Source of the DNA: CALROG01 sp943369755
GTDB taxonomy: Bacteria > Pseudomonadota > Gammaproteobacteria > Burkholderiales > Burkholderiaceae_C
NCBI GenBank assembly: GCA_943369755.1
Contig: CALROG020000019.1
Span: 1-64,000, forward strand
Reading direction: 5' to 3'
Length of the DNA stretch: 64,000 nucleotides
Position numbers and translations under genes: made by a program. The notes beneath the pieces are model-generated. The model had not been told where the DNA came from, ran no database searches, and was given only the letters and a program-made list of their open reading frames with translations. This document shows, piece by piece, positions 7,510-16,214 of the stretch (the first letter of the stretch is position 1; each line of letters opens with the position of its first letter).

Positions 7510-7965
7510 ATGCAAACCCGTCGCGAGACTCTCAAACGCAGCGCTGCTGTGGCCAGCCTGCTGGCGTCTGTGGGCCTGTTCCCGCAACATGCCCACGCGT
7601 TCAACAAGGCGGCGTTTGACGCCAAAACCGTGGCTGATGCCGCCAAGGCTTTTGGCGGTGGCGCACCAACCGAGAGCAAGGACGTCACACTGACCGGCCC
7701 GGACATCGCAGAGAACGGCGCGGTCGTGCCCTTGGGTGTGGCGACTTCGCTGGCGGGTGTGAAGCACCTGCTGATTCTGGTCGAAAAGAACCCCAACGCA
7801 CTGGTTGCGATGTTCAACGCGTCGGATGCCGTGATGCCCAATTTTCTGACCCGGGCCAAGATGGGCCAGTCGTCGGATGTCTACGCCGTTGCCATCATGA
7901 ACGACGGCCGAACGCTGTTCGCCAAGAAGGAAGTCAAGGTCACACTCGGCGGTTGCGGCGGCTGA
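7510..7965 (+). CDS. soxY: Thiosulfate oxidation carrier protein SoxY
   Basis: A 151-residue protein with a twin-arginine-type signal (QTRRETLKRSAAVASLL, cut near AHAF). It ends with the swinging-arm motif GGCGG, whose Cys149 carries sulfur intermediates as a thioether-free S-conjugate in all SoxY proteins. SoxY forms a heterodimer with SoxZ; export of SoxZ, which lacks a signal, depends on the SoxY signal. AAAGGAG lies upstream at good spacing. The gene is 72 bases after soxD and 54 before soxZ. Confidence 0.97.
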   Translation: MQTRRETLKRSAAVASLLASVGLFPQHAHAFNKAAFDAKTVADAAKAFGGGAPTESKDVTLTGPDIAENGAVVPLGVATSLAGVKHLLILVEKNPNALVAMFNASDAVMPNFLTRAKMGQSSDVYAVAIMNDGRTLFAKKEVKVTLGGCGG

Positions 7966-8019
7966 CGGCACGCTAACCCGCACACGCACTTCAACGCAAC
8001 AGATATCAGGAGTCAAATC

Positions 8020-8331
8020 ATGGCAGAACCGATGCGCATTCGCGCCCAAGCAGCAGGCGGCAACGCAACCGTCCGTGTCCTCATGAGCCACGAAATGGAA
8101 ACTGGCCAGCGCAAGGACGCCGCTGGCAAGACCATCCCCGCCTGGCACATCACCGACGTGACCGCCAACCTCAACGGCAAGCCGGTTTTCTCGGCCGAAT
8201 GGGGCCCGGCAGTTTCAAAGAACCCGTTCCTGCAGTTCACCCTGAAAGGTGCCAAGGCCGGTGACAAAATCGCCGTGACCTGGAAAGACAACAAGGGCGA
8301 GACGCGTACCGACGAAGCCGTCGTTTCCTGA
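8020..8331 (+). CDS. soxZ: Thiosulfate oxidation carrier protein SoxZ
   Basis: A 103-residue protein without a signal peptide, composed almost wholly of an immunoglobulin-like beta sandwich (AGGNATVRVLMSHEMETGQRKD, then FSAEWGPAVSKNPFLQFTLKGAKAGDKIAVTWKDNKG). This is the full length of the family. SoxZ pairs with SoxY to form the carrier that shuttles sulfur intermediates between SoxAX, SoxB and SoxCD in the periplasm. CAGGAG lies about ten bases before the ATG. It is co-oriented with soxY and soxA. Confidence 0.97.
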   Translation: MAEPMRIRAQAAGGNATVRVLMSHEMETGQRKDAAGKTIPAWHITDVTANLNGKPVFSAEWGPAVSKNPFLQFTLKGAKAGDKIAVTWKDNKGETRTDEAVVS

Positions 8332-8407
8332 TCCGGACTACGACGCGTGACCGCGGGGGAGCGGTGGCGGGCAGAGTGCAATCCACGACAACCAGAAAGA
8401 GGACGAC

Positions 8408-9220
8408 ATGAGAAAAACAGGCACCGTGATCGCAGCTGCGGCGGCCATTTGCGCGACCGCAGCGTTCGCTCAACAAGCCCCCGCCAAGACATCCATCCAG
8501 GCCATTGAGGAATACCGTGCCATGCTGGCCGACGGCAACCCAGCCGACCTGTTCGAGGCCAAGGGCGAAGACCTATGGAAGCAAAAGCGCGGCCCCAAGG
8601 CTGCGTCGCTGGAGCAATGCGATCTGGGCAAGGGGCCTGGCGTCATCAAGGGCGTTTTCGTCGAGCTGCCGCGCTACTTCGCCGACGTGAAAAAGGTTCA
8701 GGACCTGGAAATGCGCATCGTGCACTGCATGGCGACGCTGCAGGGCTTCAATGCCGACGAAATATCCAGAACACCCTTTGGCCGTGGCGAGATGGCCAAT
8801 GTGACCGCGCTGGCTACCTGGGTGTCGTCGCAGTCCAAGGGCCTGGCGTTCAACCTGCCGCAATCCACACAGGAAGAGCGCGTGGCTTATGAAGTGGGAA
8901 AGCGATTGTTCTTCCAGCGCGGCGGCACACATGATTTTTCGTGCGCTTCATGTCACGGCGAAGAGGGCAAGCGCATCCGCCTGCAGGATCTGCCCATTTT
9001 GACCAAGAACCCGGGTGACGGCGTTGGCTTTGCGGCCTGGCCGGCCTACCGTGTCTCCAATGGCCAGATGTGGACCATGCAGCTGCGCCTGAATGACTGT
9101 TACCGCCAGCAGCGCTTTCCGGAGCCGAAATTCGGCAGCGATGCCCTGGCTGCGCTCAGCACTTACCTTGGCGTGAATGCCAAGGGTGCCAAGTCTGCCG
9201 TTCCAACTGTCAAGCGCTGA
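8408..9220 (+). CDS. soxA: L-cysteine S-thiosulfotransferase subunit SoxA (monohaem type)
   Basis: A 270-residue exported cytochrome with a signal ending AAFAQQ. Only one CxxCH haem motif is present, CASCH at residues 179-183. The first haem site of dihaem SoxA proteins is replaced by a lone Cys in LEQCDLGKGPG. The second part holds the invariant catalytic Cys231 in RLNDCYRQQRFPEP, which in characterised SoxA is a persulfide-modified haem ligand and the site of catalysis. With SoxX it conjugates thiosulfate to the SoxY cysteine. An AGAGGA site precedes the ATG. It is followed 18 bases later by soxX. Confidence 0.96.
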   Translation: MRKTGTVIAAAAAICATAAFAQQAPAKTSIQAIEEYRAMLADGNPADLFEAKGEDLWKQKRGPKAASLEQCDLGKGPGVIKGVFVELPRYFADVKKVQDLEMRIVHCMATLQGFNADEISRTPFGRGEMANVTALATWVSSQSKGLAFNLPQSTQEERVAYEVGKRLFFQRGGTHDFSCASCHGEEGKRIRLQDLPILTKNPGDGVGFAAWPAYRVSNGQMWTMQLRLNDCYRQQRFPEPKFGSDALAALSTYLGVNAKGAKSAVPTVKR

Positions 9221-9238
9221 AGCACAAGAGGGCTCACC

Positions 9239-9892
9239 ATGAAGAAGATTCACACGATTGCACTGTCGTTGCTGGCTTCCGCTGCTGTGGCGGGTTGTGC
9301 CAGCCTGCCATCCGCCGGCGAGCTGGACCAGTTGACCGACCAGATGATCAAGTCCTCGTTCCAGACGAAGGGCATTGCCAAGGTTGAGCGTATCACCGAG
9401 GTGGATGACACCCTCAAGGCCTGCAACGCTGCTGATGTGGCGGGCAAGCCGCTTGACAAAAAAGTGGCTGATGCGCTGGAAGCTGCCGAGATGAAGAAGA
9501 TCAAATGGCCTTCGGACGGCAAGTTCCTGGGCGACTGGAAGCAGGGCGAGAGCATTGCCCAAAGCGGTCGCGGCCAGACCTGGACCGACACCGCGCAGAC
9601 GATCAACGGCGGCAACTGCTACAACTGCCACCAGATGGACAAGAAAGAAATCTCGTTCGGAACGATCGGCCCCAGCTTGTTGAACTACGGCAAGATCCGC
9701 GGCGTGACCGATCCGAACAGCGCGGCGTCCAAGCCGATCGTCGAGTACACCTGGGGCAAGATCTACAACGCCAAGGCCTATAACGCCTGCTCGAACATGC
9801 CACGTGCCGGCCACATGGGCGTGCTTGACGAGCAGCAGATCAAACACGTCATGGCTTTGCTGCTGGACCCGGCTTCCCCCGTGAACCAGTAA
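9239..9892 (+). CDS. soxX: Cytochrome c subunit SoxX, with a lipoprotein-type signal
   Basis: A 217-residue protein with one haem motif, CYNCH at residues 127-131, and the distal region HMGVLDEQQIKHVMALLL. GPSLLNYGKIRG after the haem motif is characteristic of SoxX. The N-terminus (ALSLLASAAVAGCASLPSAGE) is a good lipobox, so this SoxX may be anchored to a membrane instead of being freely soluble. The region between about residues 30 and 110 is longer than in minimal SoxX proteins. It forms the SoxAX complex with the preceding gene product. A strong terminator follows eight bases after the stop. Confidence 0.94.
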   Translation: MKKIHTIALSLLASAAVAGCASLPSAGELDQLTDQMIKSSFQTKGIAKVERITEVDDTLKACNAADVAGKPLDKKVADALEAAEMKKIKWPSDGKFLGDWKQGESIAQSGRGQTWTDTAQTINGGNCYNCHQMDKKEISFGTIGPSLLNYGKIRGVTDPNSAASKPIVEYTWGKIYNAKAYNACSNMPRAGHMGVLDEQQIKHVMALLLDPASPVNQ

Positions 9893-9899
9893 TCACAAG

Positions 9900-9927
9900 A
9901 GCCCGGCTGTGTGCCGGGCTTTGTTTT
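9900..9927 (+). terminator. Intrinsic terminator between soxX and soxB
   Basis: Perfect 8-bp stem AGCCCGGC (9900-9907) and GCCGGGCT (9913-9920) with a 5-base loop, followed by TTGTTTT. It starts just eight bases after the soxX stop codon, so most transcripts of the arsR-soxCDYZAX unit should end here. soxB would then rely on readthrough or on its own promoter within about 30 bases. Confidence 0.85.
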
Positions 9928-9954
9928 GCGCTTTCCATCATTGATTGCGGAATT

Positions 9955-11685
9955 ATGAATCTAACCAAGCGTGAGTTTTTCCAGGTACTGGGCGCCGGCA
10001 CCATGGCAGGCATGGCACTGGGCCAGCATGCCGATGCCGATGCGGCAACTGCCGCCGATCGCCTGTACGAGGCACCGCGTTTCGGCAATGTCTCATTCCT
10101 GCACATGACCGACTGCCACGCCCAGCTCAACCCCATTTATTTCCGCGAGCCCAGCGTCAATCTGGGCATTGCCGGCATGAAAGGGCAACTGCCACACCTG
10201 GTTGGCGAGCACTTGCTGAAGACCGCGAAAATCCGCCCCGGCACCGCCCAGGCCCATGCGCTGACGTATCTGGACTTTGACAAGGCCGCGCGGCGCTACG
10301 GCAAGGTGGGTGGCTTCGCGCACCTGGCTACTCTGGTCAAGCGCATGAAGGCGAGCCGTCCAGGCGCGCTGCTGCTGGACGGCGGTGACACCTGGCAGGG
10401 CTCCGGCACGGCTTTGTGGACCAACGGGCAAGACATGGTGGACGCCTGCAAGACGTTGGGCGTGGATGTGATGACAGGTCACTGGGAGTTCACCCTGGGC
10501 ATGGACCGCGTCAAGGAAATCATCGAAAAAGACTTCAAGGGCAAGGTCGACTTCATTGCACAGAACGTCAAGACCAATGACTTCGGCGACCCGGTGTTCC
10601 CGCCCTACGTGATCCGCGAGATCAACGGCGTGCCCTGCGCCATCATCGGCCAGGCGTTCCCGTACACCCCCATTGCCAACCCGCGCTACATGGTGGCCGA
10701 CTGGACCTTCGGCATCCAGGACGACAACATGCAGAAGATGGTGGACGAGGTCCGTGGCAAGGGCGCCCAGGTCGTCGTGGTGCTCAGCCACAACGGCATG
10801 GACGTGGACCTGAAGATGGCCGGCCGTGTGACCGGCATTGACGCCATCATGGGCGGACACACCCACGACGGCATGCCCGTTGCCAGTGTGGTGGCCAACA
10901 AGAGCGGCCAAACGCTGGTGACCAACGCCGGTTCCAACGGCAAGTTTCTGGGTGTCATGGACTTTGACGTCAAGGGCGGCCGGGTGAGTGACTTCCGGTA
11001 CCGGTTACTGCCCGTGTTTTCCAACATGCTGCCGGCGGATCCGGACATGGACGCGCTGATCCGCAAGTTGCGCGCGCCTTACGAAACCAAGCTGGCTGAA
11101 AAGCTGGGTGTGACGGAGGGCACGCTGTACCGCCGTGGCAATTTCAACGGCACTGGCGACCAGCTGCTGCTGGACGCCTTGATGGACGTGCAGGGCGCCG
11201 AGATCGCGTTCTCGCCGGGCTTTCGGTGGGGAACCTCGCTGTTGTCGGGGCAGGCGATCACGCGCGAATGGTTGATGGACATGACGGCCACCACGTATTC
11301 GTACGCCACTGTGACTGAGATGACGGGCGAGACTCTGAAGACCGTGCTGGAGGACGTGGCCGACAACCTCTTCAACCCCGATCCCTATTACCAGCAAGGT
11401 GGTGACATGGTGCGCGTGGGCGGGATGCAATACACCTGCGACCCCCTGGCCGGCATGGGGCAGCGCATCACGGCCATGCAGCTCAACGGCAAACCCATCG
11501 AAGCCGGGCGGCGCTACAAGGTGGCCGGTTGGGCCCCGGTGGCCGAAGAGGCACGCACTGCCGGCAACAAGCAGGTGTGGGAGGTGGTGGAACAGTGGCT
11601 CAAGGCCCGCAACGGCCGCGTCGCTGCACGAACGCCCAATCTGCCAACGCTGCTTGGCGTCAAAGGCAATCCCGGCCTGGCCTGA
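9955..11685 (+). CDS. soxB: Sulfate thioesterase/thiohydrolase SoxB
   Basis: A 576-residue dimanganese hydrolase of the 5'-nucleotidase superfamily. Metal-site motifs appear in order: HMTDCHAQL, GGDTWQGSGTA, GHWEFT (the nucleotidase motif has GNHE; SoxB has GHWE), LSHNGMD and GGHTHDGMP. A C-terminal nucleotidase-like domain follows from about residue 380. It releases sulfate from the SoxY-bound cysteine S-sulfonate in the periplasm. The signal has KR rather than RR (TKREFFQVLGAG), a weaker twin-arginine variant. The gene stands 62 bases after soxX, separated from it by a strong terminator, so its expression may be uncoupled from the rest of the cluster. Confidence 0.97.
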   Translation: MNLTKREFFQVLGAGTMAGMALGQHADADAATAADRLYEAPRFGNVSFLHMTDCHAQLNPIYFREPSVNLGIAGMKGQLPHLVGEHLLKTAKIRPGTAQAHALTYLDFDKAARRYGKVGGFAHLATLVKRMKASRPGALLLDGGDTWQGSGTALWTNGQDMVDACKTLGVDVMTGHWEFTLGMDRVKEIIEKDFKGKVDFIAQNVKTNDFGDPVFPPYVIREINGVPCAIIGQAFPYTPIANPRYMVADWTFGIQDDNMQKMVDEVRGKGAQVVVVLSHNGMDVDLKMAGRVTGIDAIMGGHTHDGMPVASVVANKSGQTLVTNAGSNGKFLGVMDFDVKGGRVSDFRYRLLPVFSNMLPADPDMDALIRKLRAPYETKLAEKLGVTEGTLYRRGNFNGTGDQLLLDALMDVQGAEIAFSPGFRWGTSLLSGQAITREWLMDMTATTYSYATVTEMTGETLKTVLEDVADNLFNPDPYYQQGGDMVRVGGMQYTCDPLAGMGQRITAMQLNGKPIEAGRRYKVAGWAPVAEEARTAGNKQVWEVVEQWLKARNGRVAARTPNLPTLLGVKGNPGLA

Positions 11686-11829
11686 AAACGCACGACCGTT
11701 CGCCAGGCCGGTTCGAAGCTGCTTTCAAATAGGTGGCACAATCCCGCCTGTACTAGGCCCTTCCCCAGCCACAGTCGCATCCGCCAATCGGTCCAGCCGT
11801 GTCGCGGAAGGTTTTCTTAACCAGCTAAT

Positions 11830-11846
11830 GTTTCCCATAGGGAAAC
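11830..11846. promoter_or_regulatory. Perfect palindrome just upstream of sucA
   Basis: GTTTCCC-ATA-GGGAAAC, seven-base perfect arms with a 3-base centre, ends directly against the GGAGG ribosome binding site of sucA (11847-11851). It may be an operator or an RNA hairpin affecting translation initiation. The regulator is not known to me. Confidence 0.45.
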
Positions 11847-11861
11847 GGAGGTCAGCGGAAT

Positions 11862-14756
11862 ATGAGCGATCAATCGACGCCGTCAACGGCGTCTGTCTAC
11901 ACTGCCTATCAAGGCAATTCTTACCTCTTCGGTGGCAACGCGCCCTATGTCGAAGAGATGTACGAAAACTATTTGGCCAACCCCGGCAGCGTGCCCGACA
12001 CCTGGCGCGGCTACTTCGACGCGCTGCAGCATGTGCCCGCAGTCGATGGGTCGAACGCCAAAGACGTTCCCCACCTGCCGGTGGTCAATGCCTTTGCCGA
12101 GCGTGCCAAGCAGGGCGGAACCCGTTTGGTGCACGCCACCGGGGCCGATTCCGAGATGGGCCGCAAGCGTACGGCGGTGCAACAGCTTATCGCCGCTTAC
12201 CGCAACGTGGGTGCGCGCTGGGCCGACCTGGACCCGTTGAAGCGCACCGAGCGCGACAAGATTCCCGACCTGGAGCCTGGTTTTTACGGCTTCAGCGACG
12301 CCGACCAGGAAACCGTGTTCAACACCAGCAACACGTATTTCGGCAAAGAGACCATGACCCTGCGTGAGCTGCTGAATGCACTGCGCGAAACCTACTGCGG
12401 CACCATCGGCGCCGAGTTCATGTACAGCACCGACCAGGGCCAGAAGCGCTGGTGGCAGCAAAAGCTTGAAAGCATCCGCAGCAAGCCGAACTTCACGGCC
12501 GAGAAAAAGCGCCACATCCTTGACCGCTTGACCGCCGCTGAAGGCCTGGAGCGGTTCCTGCATACCAAGTATGTTGGCCAGAAGCGGTTCTCGCTCGAAG
12601 GCGGCGAAAGCTTTATCGCCTCGATGGACGAAGTCATCCAGTTGGGCGGCATCAAGGGCATCCAGGAAATCGTGATCGGCATGGCGCATCGTGGCCGCCT
12701 GAATGTGCTGGTCAATTCGCTGGGCAAGCTGCCCGCCGACCTGTTCGCCGAGTTCGACCACACGGCCCCGGAAGACTTGCCCAGTGGCGACGTCAAATAT
12801 CACCAAGGCTTCAGTTCTGACGTGACCACGCCTGGCGGCCCGGTGCACCTGACGCTGGCGTTCAACCCGTCGCACCTGGAAATCGTCAACCCGGTGGTTG
12901 AAGGCTCGGTTCGAGCCCGGATGGACAGGCGCGCCGACCCTGAGGGCAAGCAGGTGCTGCCTGTGCTGGTGCACGGCGACGCGGCTTTTGCCGGCCAGGG
13001 CGTTGTGATGGAAACGCTGGCATTGGCAGAAACCCGCGGCTATTTCACCGGGGGCTCGGTACACATTGTCATCAATAACCAGATTGGTTTTACGACTTCA
13101 GACCCTCGAGACAGCCGTTCCACGCTGTATTGCTCGGACGTGGTCAAGATGATCGAGGCGCCTGTGCTGCACGTGAACGGCGACGACCCGGAGGCCGTGG
13201 TGCTGGCAACACAGCTGGCGCTGGATTACCGCATGGAGTTCAAGAAGGACGTGGTGGTTGACATCATTTGCTTCCGCAAACTCGGTCACAACGAGCAAGA
13301 CACCCCGGCGCTTACCCAGCCACTGATGTACAAGAAGATTGCCCAGCACCCAGGCACACGCAAGTTGTACGCCGACAAATTGGCAGCGCAAGGCATGGGT
13401 GCCACGCTGGGTGACGACATGGTCAAGGCCACCCGCGCAGCGCTGGATGCCGGAAAGAACACCTTCGACCCGGTGCTGACCAACTTCAAAAGCAAATACG
13501 CGGTGGACTGGAGCCCGTACCTCAACCGCAAATGGACCGACGCCGCGGACACGGCGATCCCCATGGCGGAATGGAAACGCATCGCGCAGAAGATCACAAC
13601 AGTGCCCGCTGGTTTCACGCCACATTCGCTGGTCAAAAAGGTGCTTGACGATCGCGCTGCCATGGGCCGGGGCGAAGTCAATGTCGACTGGGGCATGGGC
13701 GAGCACATGGCCTTTGCATCGCTGGTTGCCAGTGGCTACCCGGTGCGCCTTTCGGGCGAAGACTGTGGGCGTGGCACCTTCACCCACCGCCACGCCGTAT
13801 TGCACGACCAGAACCGCGAGAAGTGGGACATCGGAACCTACACCCCGTTGTGCAATGTGGCCGAGAACCAGGCACCGTTCGTTGTGATCGACTCGATCCT
13901 TTCCGAAGAAGCGGTGCTGGGCTTTGAGTATGGTTATGCGTCCAATGACCCCAACACGCTGGTGATCTGGGAGGCCCAGTTTGGCGACTTCGCCAATGGC
14001 GCGCAGGTGGTGATCGACCAGTTCATTGCCTCGGGCGAAGTGAAGTGGGGCCGCGTCAATGGCATCACGCTCATGCTGCCGCATGGCTACGAAGGCCAGG
14101 GCCCCGAGCACAGCTCGGCGCGGCTTGAGCGCTTCATGCAGCTATCCGCCGACACCAACATGCAGGTGGTGCAACCCACCACGGCCAGCCAGATATTTCA
14201 CCTGCTGCGCCGCCAGATGATCCGCAACCTGCGCAAGCCGCTGATCATCATGACGCCCAAGTCGCTGCTGCGAAACAAGGACGCCACGTCACCGCTGAGC
14301 GAGTTCACCAAAGGTACTTTCCAGACGGTGATTCCTGAACACAAGGAAGAGATCAACAAAAAGGCCGACAAGGTCAAGCGCGTGATCGCTTGTTCCGGCA
14401 AGGTCTATTACGACCTGGCCAAGAAGCGCGAGGAGAAGCAGCTTGATGATGTGGTGATCCTTCGCGTTGAACAGCTTTACCCGTTCCCGCACAAGGCGTT
14501 TGCCGCCGAGCTCAAGAAGTACCCCAATGTGTCCGACATCGTCTGGTGCCAGGATGAGCCACAGAACCAGGGGGCCTGGTTCTTTGTGCAGCACTACATC
14601 CACGAAAACATGCTCGAAGGGCAGAAGCTCGGGTACTCCGGCCGTGCCGCGTCAGCATCGCCCGCTGTGGGCTACTCGCACCTGCACCAGGAGCAACAAA
14701 AGGCGCTGGTGGACGGTGCCTTTGGCAAGCTCAAGGGCTTTGTGCTCACGAAATGA
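11862..14756 (+). CDS. sucA: 2-oxoglutarate dehydrogenase E1 component
   Basis: A 964-residue thiamine-diphosphate enzyme, full family length. The N-terminal peptide (about residues 12-50, SYLFGGNAPYVEEMYENYL) is the segment that binds E2. The thiamine site is seen in GMAHRGRLNVLVNSLGK and in GDAAFAGQGVV, and the histidines of SSDVTTPGGPVHLTLAFNPSHLE are conserved in the family. It decarboxylates 2-oxoglutarate and transfers the succinyl group to lipoyl-E2 in the TCA cycle. A ribosome binding site GGAGG lies ten bases upstream. It begins the sucA-sucB-lpdA order, with sucB 63 bases downstream. The gene and its surroundings show ordinary base composition. Confidence 0.98.
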   Translation: MSDQSTPSTASVYTAYQGNSYLFGGNAPYVEEMYENYLANPGSVPDTWRGYFDALQHVPAVDGSNAKDVPHLPVVNAFAERAKQGGTRLVHATGADSEMGRKRTAVQQLIAAYRNVGARWADLDPLKRTERDKIPDLEPGFYGFSDADQETVFNTSNTYFGKETMTLRELLNALRETYCGTIGAEFMYSTDQGQKRWWQQKLESIRSKPNFTAEKKRHILDRLTAAEGLERFLHTKYVGQKRFSLEGGESFIASMDEVIQLGGIKGIQEIVIGMAHRGRLNVLVNSLGKLPADLFAEFDHTAPEDLPSGDVKYHQGFSSDVTTPGGPVHLTLAFNPSHLEIVNPVVEGSVRARMDRRADPEGKQVLPVLVHGDAAFAGQGVVMETLALAETRGYFTGGSVHIVINNQIGFTTSDPRDSRSTLYCSDVVKMIEAPVLHVNGDDPEAVVLATQLALDYRMEFKKDVVVDIICFRKLGHNEQDTPALTQPLMYKKIAQHPGTRKLYADKLAAQGMGATLGDDMVKATRAALDAGKNTFDPVLTNFKSKYAVDWSPYLNRKWTDAADTAIPMAEWKRIAQKITTVPAGFTPHSLVKKVLDDRAAMGRGEVNVDWGMGEHMAFASLVASGYPVRLSGEDCGRGTFTHRHAVLHDQNREKWDIGTYTPLCNVAENQAPFVVIDSILSEEAVLGFEYGYASNDPNTLVIWEAQFGDFANGAQVVIDQFIASGEVKWGRVNGITLMLPHGYEGQGPEHSSARLERFMQLSADTNMQVVQPTTASQIFHLLRRQMIRNLRKPLIIMTPKSLLRNKDATSPLSEFTKGTFQTVIPEHKEEINKKADKVKRVIACSGKVYYDLAKKREEKQLDDVVILRVEQLYPFPHKAFAAELKKYPNVSDIVWCQDEPQNQGAWFFVQHYIHENMLEGQKLGYSGRAASASPAVGYSHLHQEQQKALVDGAFGKLKGFVLTK

Positions 14757-14766
14757 CGACGGGTCA

Positions 14767-14791
14767 ACAAGGCCGGCTGCGCCCGCCTTGT
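14767..14791 (+). terminator. Hairpin between sucA and sucB, possible attenuator
   Basis: ACAAGGC (14767-14773) pairs with GCCTTGT (14785-14791); a T-rich stretch TAAATTTTTAGG follows after a short gap. The T-run is displaced from the stem, so a partial terminator or an mRNA-stabilising hairpin is more likely than a strong stop. Confidence 0.4.
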
Positions 14792-14819
14792 CCTTGTAAA
14801 TTTTTAGGAAAAATTAAAA

Positions 14820-16094
14820 ATGGCTATCGTAGAAGTGAAAGTCCCGCAGCTGTCTGAGTCAGTTGCCGAAGCGACGATGTTGCAGTGGAAGAAGAAGGCT
14901 GGTGATCTGATCACCATCGACGAAATCCTGATCGAAATCGAGACCGACAAGGTGGTGCTGGAAGTACCGGCCCCGGCGGCTGGCGTGCTGGCAGAAATTC
15001 TGGTGGCGGACGGCGGCACGGTGGTGGCTGAACAGCTGATTGCCAGGATCGACACCGAAGGCAAGGGCGCTAGTGCCGCACCCGCAACGCCCGTTGCCAG
15101 TGCGGCGATGGCTGCAGCTGCGCCACCCGCGCCTGCTGCGATTGCTGCCGCCTCGGGCGGCTCCAAGGCCGGCGTGGCCATGCCCGCTGCCGCCAAGATC
15201 ATGGCCGACAACAACCTCCCGGCGGGCTCGGTGGCTGGAAGCGGCCGGGATGGCCGTGTGACCAAGGGTGACGTGCTTGGGGCTGTGGCCGCCGGTGCCA
15301 AGCCTGCCCTTGCGCCCGCGGTGGCGATCCCGACCGGCACGCAGCGCGCAACGCTGCCGCAGGTGGCTGGCCCGCTGATGCCCGACCTGGGCGACCGCCC
15401 CGAGCAGCGCGTGCCCATGAGTCGCTTGCGTGCCCGGGTGGCCGAGCGCTTGCTTCAGTCGCAATCCACCAACGCGATCCTCACCACTTTCAACGAGGTC
15501 AACATGGCCCCGGTGATGGAAATGCGCAAGCGCTTCCAGGAAAAGTTTGAGAAGGAGCACGGCGTCAAGATCGGCTTCATGAGCTTCTTCGTGAAGGCAG
15601 CAGTGCACGCCCTCAAGAAGTACCCGGTGCTCAATGCCAGCGTGGATGGCAATGACATCGTCTACCACGGCTACTTTGACATCGGCATTGCCGTGGGCTC
15701 ACCCCGCGGCCTGGTGGTGCCTATCCTGCGCAGTGCCGACCAGATGAGCTTTGCCGATATCGAAAAGAAGATTGCCGAATACGGCGCCAAGGCGCGCGAC
15801 GGCAAGCTGGGCATTGAAGAGATGACCGGCGGCACCTTCTCCATCAGCAATGGCGGGGTGTTCGGCTCCATGTTGTCCACCCCCATCATCAACCCGCCAC
15901 AGGCGGCGATCCTGGGTGTGCACGCCACCAAAGACCGCGCCGTGGTGGAAAACGGCCAGGTGGTGGTACGGCCCATCAACTACCTCGCCATGAGCTACGA
16001 CCACCGCATCATCGACGGCCGCGAAGCCGTGCTGGGCCTGGTGGCGATGAAGGAAGCGCTGGAAGACCCGGCACGACTTCTTTTCGATATTTGA
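14820..16094 (+). CDS. sucB: 2-oxoglutarate dehydrogenase E2 (dihydrolipoyllysine succinyltransferase)
   Basis: A 424-residue protein with three domains in order: an N-terminal lipoyl domain with the lipoylated lysine in EIETDKVVLEV (about residue 43), an Ala/Pro-rich linker, a peripheral subunit-binding domain (AAKIMADNNLPAGSVAGSGRDGRVTKGDV split across residues 121-150), and the catalytic domain ending in YDHRIIDGREAV with the catalytic His and Asp. One lipoyl domain only, as expected for SucB. It forms the core of the complex in the cytoplasm. Weak AGGAAAAATTAAA precedes the ATG. lpdA follows 120 bases later after a repeat element. Confidence 0.98.
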   Translation: MAIVEVKVPQLSESVAEATMLQWKKKAGDLITIDEILIEIETDKVVLEVPAPAAGVLAEILVADGGTVVAEQLIARIDTEGKGASAAPATPVASAAMAAAAPPAPAAIAAASGGSKAGVAMPAAAKIMADNNLPAGSVAGSGRDGRVTKGDVLGAVAAGAKPALAPAVAIPTGTQRATLPQVAGPLMPDLGDRPEQRVPMSRLRARVAERLLQSQSTNAILTTFNEVNMAPVMEMRKRFQEKFEKEHGVKIGFMSFFVKAAVHALKKYPVLNASVDGNDIVYHGYFDIGIAVGSPRGLVVPILRSADQMSFADIEKKIAEYGAKARDGKLGIEEMTGGTFSISNGGVFGSMLSTPIINPPQAAILGVHATKDRAVVENGQVVVRPINYLAMSYDHRIIDGREAVLGLVAMKEALEDPARLLFDI

Positions 16095-16095
16095 T

Positions 16096-16176
16096 CCACC
16101 CCCGAAGCGGCCTGCGGCCGCCTCCCCCTCAAGGGGGCGACACCAGCGGCCCGGCAAAGCCGGTTCCGCGGTGTCT
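16096..16176. repeat. GC-rich palindromic intergenic repeat (family 2) between sucB and lpdA
   Basis: A short element made of nested palindromes: GCGGCCTGCGGCCGCC, CCCCC-TCAA-GGGGG (16124-16137) and CCGGC-AAA-GCCGG (16151-16163). The reverse complement of an 84-base insertion in rlmN (27401-27484) aligns to its first 60 bases with the shared cores GCCTGCGGC, CCCCC and CGGCCCGG. I associate such elements with Comamonadaceae genomes. The hairpins may attenuate transcription between sucB and lpdA. Confidence 0.65.
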
Positions 16177-16214
16177 CCCGAAAAGTCCCTGGAGAATGGG
16201 CATAGGAAACTAGC

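Noticed and set aside
11883..14111. Long minus-strand frames opposite sucA
   Set aside because: Shadows of the sucA codon pattern, no ribosome binding sites and no recognisable domains.
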